Positions 17,533 through 27,526 of a stretch of 43,830 bases of DNA are shown here, in pieces. Below the pieces are notes generated by a model, which saw nothing but the letters and a program-made list of their open reading frames with translations, searched no databases and was not told where the DNA came from. The stretch's first letter is position 1; the number at the start of each line of letters is the position of its first letter. Made by a program: the position numbers and the translations under genes. The stretch comes from Bodo saltans (taxonomy: Eukaryota > Euglenozoa > Kinetoplastea > Eubodonida > Bodonidae), in the NCBI GenBank assembly GCA_001460835.1, contig CYKH01000651.1:1014-44843 (forward strand). The letters run 5' to 3'.

Positions 17533-20478
17533 ATGGCAGCAGCAGCCAACAACGCGACAACTTCATCGATGCGGCTCATGCCGTATCACCACACCCGAGG
17601 GCTGCTCTCGACCCTACGCGTGTTTCGAGGGGATGATGATGATGTTCGCCGAGTCCATGTCCCACTCAGTGTCATCATTCCTTATTGGCAGCTGTTGTGC
17701 GGTGTGTCCCGCAGCACGGCATTGTTCACAGTCGTCGCGCTGGAGAGAGATGGGTCCATCAGCCTCACGAAGTACGACGACAGCGTTGGATCTGCTGAGT
17801 ATTGGGAGGCAACAGAGACGATCAGTGACGTTGCTGATGTCCTGCTGGAGCATGGTGGCCTGCACTCATTGATCCCGCGACTCGTGCAGGTCGGAGATGA
17901 GGAGCAAGACGAGGAGCACTCCGAGAGCGAGACCACGTCGGTGCACGACATTGAGGACTCGTTCCTCCTGCGCGGTGGCGATGGTGCGGGGCTGGGCGCA
18001 TCGCATGACTTGTCGCCCCAAAGGTTTGTCAACACAGCAACGGCTGAGTTGCGGAAAGCAAAGGATGAGATGAGTCGGCTTCAAGCCTCTGCAATGCCGG
18101 TTGACGGAGAGCCAACTGAAGTGTTCATGTTTCCTCGCGAGGCCGATATTTACCGAGCGGCGCAGCGCGCCCATAAAGCGCAACAACGACGAGGCAGCGA
18201 CGCCTCCCACCCCGGCGAGGATCGAGTCGCGACCCCACGAAACACTCTCAACACATCTGTCCCCCTTGTTGTACCTGGAGGTGAGGAGATTGTCCCAGCA
18301 CCGCCAGATTTGCTCCGACGACTTGATGAGATCGACGTGGGCGGGGTGTTTGTGGTTCTGAATGGGCGGCAGCTTCAAGAAGCTGCTGAGGTGGAGGCGA
18401 ATGGTGTTGCAGTGAGTGTCGCTTCCAACGTAACGTTTGGGATCGTCCACGATGCCAGTGCCCCAGTGTCCGCCTTCGCATCGCTGCAAGCCCAACAGCA
18501 AAAGGAAAAGCTCATTTTCAGCAGCGCATGTACAGATCAGCGCCTGCATGAGAAGGTTGTCGACGCGTACAAGACAATGCTCCGGCGAAAGGACGCCCCA
18601 CCAGCAGCCGTCACCGTTGATGAACCTTGGGCCCTCGGCCCACAAGACAACTACTACTTTCGCAACATTGAGCACCATGTGCGGCAAGCTGCATACCGGT
18701 TCGATCTGTCCTTGTCGTGGAGGATTGCCCTGTTAATGAACATGTATCCTGAGAAGTTTGAGCCAGTCTACGGAGAGCAACCACCCGAAGCACATGCGGC
18801 AGCGGATGCTTCGACAGTGGAGGGCACAGACGATCTCTTCGCAGCAGGGGGAGGCCTTGTGAGTAGGAGCGAGGGAGCGACGTCTTCGTTGATGGGGTGG
18901 CTGAACAGTGCTCCCAGTCGAGGGGTCCCACCGTACTACCTCGCAGCTCTCCAGGAGGGGCAGTTTGGGCAGCCATCGCACTCTGCCGTGGCGACGCCTG
19001 GAGCGGGTGGCGGTGACGAAAGCGTCGAAGACCTCATTCCCTTTTTGGCCAAACGTTGTCCGTTGGTCGCATTAGCAGCCGCCAAAGGAGAGCGTTCACT
19101 TCTGCACGCGAACAAAAAAGCAGCGCTTGCTTCTGAGCGCTCATCCTCCACAGCTCGCAAATCTAAAGTGCCGTCGTCGTCCTACGGCCAAAGTGGCATG
19201 GCAGCATCTGCCCAGTCGCCGTACGAGGAGGGGTTTTCCGTACAGATACCGATGAGCCCCGGCGCAGGGTCAGGGTTGCAGTCTCCGCAAATGCGCGTTG
19301 GAAGCTTGTCGTCTCAATCATCCAGCACTGTAGTTTCCGCGGCAGCGAACACCGTCGCGGGTGGCGCTACGCATTTCAGCGCCGAGCCTTTCCAGCGCAT
19401 GCTGGATGGCGCGTTGAACGCTCTGTCTACTTTCCCAGACCTTGTGAGAGCGTGCATTGAGGGGAAGCGTGTGGTGGATTGTGAACTGGCTCGATTCGTG
19501 CTCCAAACGTGTGTGATTGATATGACAGAGGGACAGGTTGCCCTCGCGGATGCGATTGAGTCGTACATACGCACCAAGACATTCCTTGTGGAGGCAACGA
19601 GTTTACTGACCGCAACGGCATCGCTTGAGCGACCATTTGTGATCTCACCTGCTGAGTTGATGACGCTGCGGGTATCCACGCGGAGGCTGTTGGATACGAT
19701 GCTACGCGCGCTGTGTGAATACATGCACCCCACATCAATATCTTTTGAATGCGATGCTGATGAGGATTGGAATGGGAAGAGGGCCGCATCAGCACCTTGC
19801 AACAATACTGCTGCCGAGCATCGCAACGCTCTGCGAACCATAAGCTCTGCGATCAGCTCCATGTTCACCCAAGGACACAGGCTCCTTTTCCCAGCTGCCT
19901 TTCCGCAACAAAACCTTATTCATGTCTTGCGCGCATCAGTGAAAGAGCCTTCGCGCTGCAACGTGCGGGAATACCTTCAGTGGCTATGCATGCTACGAAC
20001 AATAGCCCGGTGCTTTGACGGGACTCCCATTCAGCCTCGCGAAGATTTCATCGACTCCTCCACAGAAGATGCCGCTGTGCTTCGAGAGCATGTTGAGCAG
20101 TTGTACCAATGGAGTGTTTCCTCCATTTCCCCTGCAATGCGATGGGCAACGTCTTACATCCTCCACAACCGTCGAAGGGACGAGGAGCGATGCTCGTTCA
20201 TCGAGGACGTCGTGCACGCCTATTGGGTGCGAACGGACAGCGTTGGCATTGTTCACGGAATAGCAGACGTGGTGCACGATGGCAATGGAGGATACGTCGA
20301 CGCTGTGCAAGAAGTGGCGGAGTTTATTCAAAGCCTTGGCCTGGACTACACGGATCATCGATACGACGCTGCCAGCTGGGGCGTGCATACGACGAACAAC
20401 TGGAGCGTGCTGCCACCGAGGATGCAGCGTGCAATGCGCAGTGGTTTCATGACTCATCCTGCGTTCATGAATGAATGA
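17533..20478 (+). CDS. Hypothetical protein, 981 aa
   Basis: I do not recognise a family. The frame is intact from ATG 17533 to TGA 20478. The N-terminal ~110 residues look globular, followed by an acidic Glu/Asp/Ser stretch (~120-140). A middle block contains RQAAYRFDLSLSWRIAL (~385-405), whose aromatic/hydrophobic pattern suggests a conserved fold. Residues ~490-610 are Ser/Gly/Ala-rich and likely disordered. Residues ~620-980 look mostly helical with several Cys, as in a helical-repeat protein. No signal peptide or membrane helix. Length and intactness make it a real gene, probably shared with other kinetoplastids; function unknown. Confidence 0.75.
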   Translation: MAAAANNATTSSMRLMPYHHTRGLLSTLRVFRGDDDDVRRVHVPLSVIIPYWQLLCGVSRSTALFTVVALERDGSISLTKYDDSVGSAEYWEATETISDVADVLLEHGGLHSLIPRLVQVGDEEQDEEHSESETTSVHDIEDSFLLRGGDGAGLGASHDLSPQRFVNTATAELRKAKDEMSRLQASAMPVDGEPTEVFMFPREADIYRAAQRAHKAQQRRGSDASHPGEDRVATPRNTLNTSVPLVVPGGEEIVPAPPDLLRRLDEIDVGGVFVVLNGRQLQEAAEVEANGVAVSVASNVTFGIVHDASAPVSAFASLQAQQQKEKLIFSSACTDQRLHEKVVDAYKTMLRRKDAPPAAVTVDEPWALGPQDNYYFRNIEHHVRQAAYRFDLSLSWRIALLMNMYPEKFEPVYGEQPPEAHAAADASTVEGTDDLFAAGGGLVSRSEGATSSLMGWLNSAPSRGVPPYYLAALQEGQFGQPSHSAVATPGAGGGDESVEDLIPFLAKRCPLVALAAAKGERSLLHANKKAALASERSSSTARKSKVPSSSYGQSGMAASAQSPYEEGFSVQIPMSPGAGSGLQSPQMRVGSLSSQSSSTVVSAAANTVAGGATHFSAEPFQRMLDGALNALSTFPDLVRACIEGKRVVDCELARFVLQTCVIDMTEGQVALADAIESYIRTKTFLVEATSLLTATASLERPFVISPAELMTLRVSTRRLLDTMLRALCEYMHPTSISFECDADEDWNGKRAASAPCNNTAAEHRNALRTISSAISSMFTQGHRLLFPAAFPQQNLIHVLRASVKEPSRCNVREYLQWLCMLRTIARCFDGTPIQPREDFIDSSTEDAAVLREHVEQLYQWSVSSISPAMRWATSYILHNRRRDEERCSFIEDVVHAYWVRTDSVGIVHGIADVVHDGNGGYVDAVQEVAEFIQSLGLDYTDHRYDAASWGVHTTNNWSVLPPRMQRAMRSGFMTHPAFMNE

Positions 20479-20750
20479 GAAGAAACGTTTTGTGTTCTTT
20501 CGCCATGACTTTCTCCTGTGTAGAATTCATACATCCCTGTGTACAGTGTAGAAAGAGAGAAAGAAGGAAAAAAACAAAAAAAACACTTGCCTCCTTTGCT
20601 CCCTCCTTGGCATGGAATGATCACTTCTCTCTCCTGTTGAGTCTTTTGTCAAAAACGAAGGATTTGGCGTTTTTAGGTAGATATTTATCTTGTGCGCATA
20701 GCCATTGCCACACAGTAAACACACAGTAGCAAATCAAAACAAACTCAGTG

Positions 20751-23700
20751 ATGACGTCACCGTTATCCGTTCAAGGTGCCGGGGCCGGCGCGGCACCGGG
20801 GGCACTAGTCGCCGCCAATGGTCAACAGTCGTCGGATCAGGTACAAATGATATCGAGGAGGTTTGTGTTTGGTGTTCGGCAGGATGTCAAAGACGGACTG
20901 CACTACATGGACGACTCTACGTGTGTATGGGCAGCGGGGAAGAGCATCGTCGTGTACAACACCCAACTTGGAACTCAAAAGTTTGTGGCGTGCACTGAGA
21001 GCTGCGAGGCAATTACCGCCATGGCTGTGAGCTCGAATCGCCGCAACTTAGCCGTTGCCGAGAGTGGTGAGAGCCCTTGCATCTGCATCTACGCCTACGA
21101 TCCACAGGGCGGATCGACGAAGTTCCGCCGAAAGCGTGTTCTGCAAGTACCCGGCGATATTGGATCGCGGGAGTACGTGTCTCTTTGCTTCTCCCTTGAC
21201 GGCAGATACCTTGTCTCGCAAGGCGGCTTCCCTGACTGGAGCGTTGTGTACTGGAATGTAGAGAAATCGAAAGCATTGGTGACGACGAGCGTCGTAGACA
21301 AAGGCGCCTCGTCACAGGATCGACGACTGATCAGTCAGTGCTCCATCTCCCCCAAGGATCAAAACCTTGTGTGCGTTTCTGGCAATGGCATCTTCAAGTT
21401 CTTCCGCTTCTCGGAGGGGCAGCTAAAGCCCGCCCCGGGAGGCATGAAAGGCGACCCTATGAATTACCTAGCCCACTTGTGGCTCCCACCGGAGGATCGC
21501 ATGATCGTGTCGACAGATAATGGAGACTTGCTCCTGATTGAGAATGGCGAGTACAAATACCCCCTACCTCTGTCTCCCTCTGATGGTCTCTCCATCGACG
21601 CACTCATTGCCCACAGCAAGGGGTTTGTATGTGGTGGCGATATGGGACTTGTCACGATTTTTGAGCGGAGCGAGGACAAGGAGCTGTACCGCAAAATGAG
21701 GACGCTTAAAGTCGAAGCGGAGCGCAGAGACGCGGACGGCCTCGCCTCCAACGAGGAATCTGCGAAGGTGCTTGCCTTTAGCCTCACCCCACCCCCCTCG
21801 GAAGAGTACCTGGGTCTGTTAACGAGCAACAAGCAGCTGTACACGCTGAATTTGTCCAACGCAGACTTCACCAAAGCGGATGAGCGTGTCTGCGAGGCGG
21901 TATGCCAGCCGTTCCACGCAGGGCCGGTCACTGGGTTGGACGTTTGCATCCGCAAGCCACTTATTGCAACTTGCGGCAAGGACAGAAAGATCATGCTGTG
22001 GAATTATCAAACCAACGCGGTAGAATGCGCCAAGACCTTCGCCACAGAGATTCTATCTGTCGCCATTCACCCCAGTGGCCTGCATCTGCTGGTAGGTTTC
22101 CCCGACAAGTTACGTTTTATGAACTTGTATGGAGATGACATCAGAGAGTTCAAAAACTTTGGCATCCGTTCTTGCAGTGAGTGTCGCTTCAGCAACGGAG
22201 GCCAGTACTTTGCCGCAATGCACAGCACCATCATCCACGTGTATTTCACCTACACGTGTGAATTGATTGGCCATCTCCGAGGCCACAACGGTAAAGTGAA
22301 GAACATCCAATTCGTTGCACCAGATGATACCCGCCTTGTTTCTGTGGGTAACGACGGTGCGGTGCACGAGTTCAGTCTGACGGATTTCCACAAGGTGAAC
22401 GATCACGTTATCAAGGCGATTACCTACAACGCCGTCGCCGCGGATGCGAACACCATCTGGGCAGCTGGCAATGACCGTAAACTGCGCCAATTTGAACGAG
22501 CACATCTTCAGCAACAAATGGAGTACGACATGAGCAATGCGGCGCTGCAATGCCTCGCTATCAGCTCCAGGATGAAGCTGCTGATTGGTGGGTGCGAGGA
22601 CGGCTCTGTCCGCGTGTTCAACACCTTTATGGGAGAAAAGGCGGTCCAAGATAAAGACGCCGCCAAGGAGCGGTTGGATATCACCATCGAGAACCACACT
22701 GCACACACTGGTGCTGTCACTCGCATCGCCCTGACGTTCGATGAGTCCCTGATCGCAACGGTAGGAGACGACGGCGTAATGACCCTTTGGGATGTTGTTG
22801 CCCCCCATCGCCCTCCTAAGAAGGACTTCGAGTTTACGCACGAAATTCTGATCGACAAGAGAGATCTTGAAGACCGCACAAAGGCGATCCTCGACCTCCA
22901 AGCGCAAGTTCAAGAACTGAAGCAGCGTATGGAGCACCAGCAGATCAAGCGAGAGCGGAAACACGAAGAGCAAATGTCAAAATTAGAGGTGGAATTTAAG
23001 GAGGAGAAGGCGCGGCAAATGTCACAACTAGACAAGCTCCTTGCAGACAAGAACGAGCAAGCCATCAAATTCACCGAACATAGGTCGGAGATGGAGGACC
23101 GTCACCGCCTCGACCTCACAAAGATCGACCAGGACTACTCCGCCAAGATCTTAGCGCTCAAGGAGCAGGAAACAAAGCTCAAGTCTGCCATCGATGAGCA
23201 ACGCTCTGACTTCGAAACGGAAATGCGTGCACGCCAGGATGCGGCCGGTGACGCCGCCATGCGTGAGAGTGACGAACACAGACGCCAGCTCCGTGCTCTA
23301 GATGATAATTACAGTGGACTTCTGGACAAGAAGGGCTCCGAAGAGGAGCGAGCATCGGAGCTCCAAAAATTGATTGAGTCGGAGACAGATGTTGAAATTA
23401 TCGGCCTCAAAGAGAACTACGAGAAGAGACGAAAGGAGCAAGAGGAGGAAATGGCGGCGCTGCAGGCCACCAACTCATCACAACTCAGCAAGGAGAACTT
23501 GAGCAAGGCGGATCTTGACGCCAAGAAGGCTGATATTGCAGAGAAGCTGAAGCAGCAAGCGTCACTCGACATGCAAATTGAAGGCTTCAAGCGTGATATC
23601 GACGCGTTGAACAACGAACTAAAGGAACGATCCGAGACCATCCTTGACAAGGACAAGCGCATCTATGACCTCAAGAAGAAGAATCAGGAGCTCGAGAAGT

Positions 23701-24452
23701 TCAAGTTTGTGCTAGACTACAAAATCCGCGAACTGAAATCTCAAATTGACCCTCGCGATGAGGAGATTCGCCAAGCACGTAGCAAGTACGGCGAAATGGA
23801 AGGTGAAGCAGAGCGCTATTTGCACAACAACGAGGCGTTGGTTCTGCAAATCCGTGGACTCAAGCTGAAGATTGACGGCCAAGTCAAAGAGCTCGAAAAT
23901 TTGGGAGGAAAACTTCAAACTGCTGATGAGTTCCAATCGCGGCTATGGACGGAGCTGTCGGACCTGCACGACGAAAAGAACCCTCGAAGGCTGAAGGACA
24001 TGGTGAAGGTCCTTTACACAAAGCACACTTCTACCACCACGACGGTTGCTCCCCCAGGCGCTACAAAGACCCTTGGCTCACGCACGCCAGAGGATGCTCA
24101 ACGAGAGTACAACAGGGAGCGTGACTACTTGGAGCGCACCGTAAGTGGATTGAAAAGGAAGCTGGTGAAGGACTCAGAGACAAACCGATCTGACCGTACT
24201 CGCATCATTGGGGAGAACGTGGTGCTCATTAAAGAAATCAACGAGCTGAGACGAGAGGTTAAGACCCTCAACGCGTCGCGCAAGAACCTTGATGTGACCG
24301 CACTTGCTGCATCTGCTGAGCAGGAGTCCAAGCGAGAGTTGGACATCCAGCGCGCTGAGATGGTCCGACTTCGTGGCCGCATTGAGCAGTTAGAACGCCA
24401 ACTCCATGCAGTGGGCAGACCGGTGTCGATTGCCACCCCCGCCCTAGTCTAA
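20751..24452 (+). CDS. CFAP57: CFAP57/WDR65-like WD40 coiled-coil axonemal protein, 1233 aa
   Basis: Cilia- and flagella-associated protein 57 helps assemble inner dynein arms on the axoneme; a flagellate would use it for beating. Residues 1 to ~690 are WD40-type beta-propeller repeats, with recognisable blades such as GPVTGLDVCIRKPLIATCGKDRK and HTGAVTRIALTFDESLIAT. Residues ~695-1225 are an almost uninterrupted coiled coil rich in Glu, Lys, Gln and Leu. The two-part layout and ~1230-residue length match CFAP57 of other flagellates and animals. ATG 20751 is used; a GTG one codon upstream is not a eukaryotic start. The main alternative is another WD40-coiled-coil axonemal paralogue. Confidence 0.85.
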   Translation: MTSPLSVQGAGAGAAPGALVAANGQQSSDQVQMISRRFVFGVRQDVKDGLHYMDDSTCVWAAGKSIVVYNTQLGTQKFVACTESCEAITAMAVSSNRRNLAVAESGESPCICIYAYDPQGGSTKFRRKRVLQVPGDIGSREYVSLCFSLDGRYLVSQGGFPDWSVVYWNVEKSKALVTTSVVDKGASSQDRRLISQCSISPKDQNLVCVSGNGIFKFFRFSEGQLKPAPGGMKGDPMNYLAHLWLPPEDRMIVSTDNGDLLLIENGEYKYPLPLSPSDGLSIDALIAHSKGFVCGGDMGLVTIFERSEDKELYRKMRTLKVEAERRDADGLASNEESAKVLAFSLTPPPSEEYLGLLTSNKQLYTLNLSNADFTKADERVCEAVCQPFHAGPVTGLDVCIRKPLIATCGKDRKIMLWNYQTNAVECAKTFATEILSVAIHPSGLHLLVGFPDKLRFMNLYGDDIREFKNFGIRSCSECRFSNGGQYFAAMHSTIIHVYFTYTCELIGHLRGHNGKVKNIQFVAPDDTRLVSVGNDGAVHEFSLTDFHKVNDHVIKAITYNAVAADANTIWAAGNDRKLRQFERAHLQQQMEYDMSNAALQCLAISSRMKLLIGGCEDGSVRVFNTFMGEKAVQDKDAAKERLDITIENHTAHTGAVTRIALTFDESLIATVGDDGVMTLWDVVAPHRPPKKDFEFTHEILIDKRDLEDRTKAILDLQAQVQELKQRMEHQQIKRERKHEEQMSKLEVEFKEEKARQMSQLDKLLADKNEQAIKFTEHRSEMEDRHRLDLTKIDQDYSAKILALKEQETKLKSAIDEQRSDFETEMRARQDAAGDAAMRESDEHRRQLRALDDNYSGLLDKKGSEEERASELQKLIESETDVEIIGLKENYEKRRKEQEEEMAALQATNSSQLSKENLSKADLDAKKADIAEKLKQQASLDMQIEGFKRDIDALNNELKERSETILDKDKRIYDLKKKNQELEKFKFVLDYKIRELKSQIDPRDEEIRQARSKYGEMEGEAERYLHNNEALVLQIRGLKLKIDGQVKELENLGGKLQTADEFQSRLWTELSDLHDEKNPRRLKDMVKVLYTKHTSTTTTVAPPGATKTLGSRTPEDAQREYNRERDYLERTVSGLKRKLVKDSETNRSDRTRIIGENVVLIKEINELRREVKTLNASRKNLDVTALAASAEQESKRELDIQRAEMVRLRGRIEQLERQLHAVGRPVSIATPALV

Positions 24453-24778
24453 GAACAGGAGGGCATCTATGTGGAAACGCGGCGAAAAGCGGTGAGAAGA
24501 GTGTCAAAGTTTATAGACAATTTGAATGTACAAGAACACAAAGAGGCCCCAAAACAAAAACCACGCGACCTCGAAGAAAACACTCAAAACCAAAAAGAAA
24601 AGCAAAACGAGACTGTAGGACAAAACGAAAACTCATCAAGAAGCAATTCCCCTCACCACACTACTTGTCAGATACTTGTGCACGTTAAAACGTGAAGGGA
24701 AGCCTTTCGATGTTTGACCCCATTTGCAAATCTCTACGAGCTGATCATCCCGTTGACCTTGCCTTCCAAGCATTCAGT
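24453..24778 (+). other. Intergenic region before the assembly gap
   Basis: A-rich, low in recognisable features. An ATG at 24710 opens a frame that runs into the gap, but whether it is the start of the following kinesin cannot be decided because the gap length is arbitrary. Confidence 0.6.
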
Positions 24779-25078
24779 NNNNNNNNNNNNNNNNNNNNNN
24801 NNNNNNNNNNNNNNNNNNNNNNNNNNNNNNNNNNNNNNNNNNNNNNNNNNNNNNNNNNNNNNNNNNNNNNNNNNNNNNNNNNNNNNNNNNNNNNNNNNNN
24901 NNNNNNNNNNNNNNNNNNNNNNNNNNNNNNNNNNNNNNNNNNNNNNNNNNNNNNNNNNNNNNNNNNNNNNNNNNNNNNNNNNNNNNNNNNNNNNNNNNNN
25001 NNNNNNNNNNNNNNNNNNNNNNNNNNNNNNNNNNNNNNNNNNNNNNNNNNNNNNNNNNNNNNNNNNNNNNNNNNNNNN
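24779..25078. other. Assembly gap, exactly 300 N
   Basis: A run of 300 undetermined bases, a round number that indicates an estimated or default gap size. It removes the 5' end of the kinesin gene and possibly part of its 5' UTR. Reading frames across it are meaningless. Confidence 0.99.
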
Positions 25079-27269
25079 GGAGCGTGCTTCGGTGCGTGTT
25101 CTCGCTCGTGTAAGGCCTTTGACATCTAGAGAGCGGCAAAAAGACCCAAACCCAAAGCAAGCGCTGACAGTTGAGGGCAATGAAATTATTGTCGTTCCAA
25201 GAGCGGCAAGTGGCACCAGCACAGGCTCGGCCTCCTCGGCAGCCACCACAGTCGGCTCCAACCCTCGTCCGTTTCGCTACGACATGTGCTTTTGCAGTGT
25301 TGAGGGTATGGAGCAACGTGGGTCTCAAGATGACATCTACGCGCACATTGGGCCACCACTAGTGGAGTGCGCGGTGAAGGGAATCAACGGCTGCCTCTTG
25401 GCGTACGGCCAAACTGGAAGCGGGAAGACGCACACAGTGATGGGCGGCGGTACCCGCGGTGGCAGCGTCGACGCGCAATCTCCGTCTGCTCTACCGGGCA
25501 GCAAGAGCGACGACGACGATGGAGTGCTCCCCCGTCTACTGCGGACGCTGTTCTCCACCACCCAGCGGGAGTCAGCGGCGTCCACTGAGAGTCGCACGGT
25601 GTCCTACCGCATTTCCGCAAGATACTTCGAAGTGTACAACGAGAAGGTGTTCGATCTCCTTCAACAAAAAACGCCAGAGATTACCATCAAAAGCATCAAA
25701 ACAGGGCTGCTTAGACCAGGCCGTGAGGAGCTGATCACGTCTGCGGACGCGGCGCTGCAACTCCTTCAGGAAGGCGATCGCAGACGTACAGTTGCGGCAA
25801 CGCTAAAGAATGAGCGCAGCAGTCGGTCTCATGCAATCTTTCAGTTCATTTGCCATCGAGACGTCTGCTCGACGCAGCTGAACCACGAAGGCGACATATC
25901 GAGTGCACAGCCAGTTTTGTCATCGACGGTATCTTGCGTCTCCCTGGTGGACCTAGCGGGCAGCGAACGGCAGAAGCAAAGTGGTGCAGAGGGCTTGCAG
26001 TTTCGAGAAATGGTCAACATCAACCTTTCTCTCTCCACGTTGCGACGGGTGATTCAGGTCTTGCACGACAACGCAATGCGCAGCGCCTCCGCTGCTGCAA
26101 GCGGTGCCCAACACGCAGGCGTCACGGTTGCTCCTGTTCGTGAGTCAGTCCTCACGTCCATTCTTTCTCCCTGCTTCGGCGGCAACAGCCGCACGACTAT
26201 GATTATCAACGTGAGCCCGTCCACTGCGGACATCGCCGATACCGTCTCCACATTAGAATTCGGCAGCGTCGCGCGGCGTGTTGTGAATGAAGTCAGCGTC
26301 AACGAGGATAAGAATCAAGCGATGCTGCGTGAGATGTCGGACGAGATCACACGGCTTCGACAAAAGCTGGAGAACCGCCGCGCATCTGTTCGTATGTCGC
26401 GACGAATGAGCGGTATTCTTCGTCAGCACGCAGAGGAGCTACGGCTCGAGGCTGAGCAGAACCGGAGATCCATTGGCGTGTCGACTGTGTTTTGTGGCCC
26501 AAGTGCCCAAGGGCTCTTCGATGTCCTTCCCGTTGAGACGATTGAACGACATGATGGCGATGTTGATGAGGATGACTTTGCAACATGTGAGCTTCATCGC
26601 AATATTGCTGAAACCACCAAACGCTTTGAATCGATGCAGTCAGAGGCAGCAGAGCACGTCCAGCTCTGCCGCCGATTGCAAGAGCAGCTCGAAGAAAAGG
26701 ATGTTCTTGTCGCCGCATTACGACATCAAGTTGCGGATTTGGGTGGTAACTTCATTGATCAGGTGAAAAAGCTGCTCCAATCTCCACCGCCAATGCCGGC
26801 GAGCGACAACGTTGTGCCACTGGTGCAATCTGTCGATGAAGATGCCTCGAAGAAGCTGGGACAACAGTTGCGTGACGAGGCAATCGCTCACCATGCCGTT
26901 GTATCGCATCTCACACGCAATCAGGAGGCCCTGTACACAGAAATTGAGCACCTCAGACGAGCCCACCTCAGCACTGTACAACAATTGGCTGAGATGCGCA
27001 ACGAAATGAACGCACTCGAAGACAAGGAAATGGTTGCCGCGATGCAAACAAAACGAATGAATGAGCTTGAAGAACAATGCGCGCACCACATGGAGGAGCG
27101 AGTGGCGTTGTTGATGGAGAACCACAGGCTTCGCCTACAAGTTGGGGGCACCGGAGAGACCGAGGGATTCTTTGCATCTGCAGCTGCAGCTACGCCTGCT
27201 GGGAGCGATGAGGATGCCATTGCAGCAGGGTTCGTCCGTGACCGCTGCGCCTCCACCAGTGGAATTTAA
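25079..27269 (+). CDS. Kinesin with N-terminal motor, 5' end in gap
   Basis: Microtubule motor. The visible frame starts inside the first motor strand (SVRVLARVRPL) right at the gap edge, so probably only a few N-terminal residues are missing. The motor runs to about 26290: P-loop GQTGSGKTHTVMGG (~25408), switch I NERSSRSHAIF (~25810), switch II LVDLAGSERQK (~25946), and the ...LEFGSVARRV end of the motor. A Gly/Ser/Asp-rich insertion follows the P-loop region. After the motor comes coiled coil (about 26290-27140) and a short Ala/Gly-rich tail. Catalytic motifs are intact. I cannot assign the kinesin class. Confidence 0.9.
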
Positions 27270-27526
27270 TATCGTGGGTGAGTAACCCGCCTTGTCGCTT
27301 CTGTTGCGTTCCCACCTTTTGTTTATGCTTTCCCCCACTTTCATCTAGCGGTACTTCTGCAACATTCTGAAATCTGCAGCAATCTGAAACATTGTGCTCG
27401 CTAATTTTCTTTGCTGGAAGACCAGTTCGTGTGATCCACACTTTCTGGATTACCTCTCTATTTTTTTATCGAGGTGTGGAAGGTTCAGTTGTACGAGCTT
27501 TGGACCATGCCCATATTCACCCAGTC

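Noticed and set aside
22110-22973. 287-codon - strand frame under the CFAP57-like gene
   Set aside because: Lies opposite clear WD40 blades and has no plausible domain; the same reasoning applies to 17866-18687 (-).
24710-24778. ATG and short open frame before the gap as the kinesin start
   Set aside because: The gap length is arbitrary, so frame continuity cannot be judged, and no motor-like sequence lies left of the gap.
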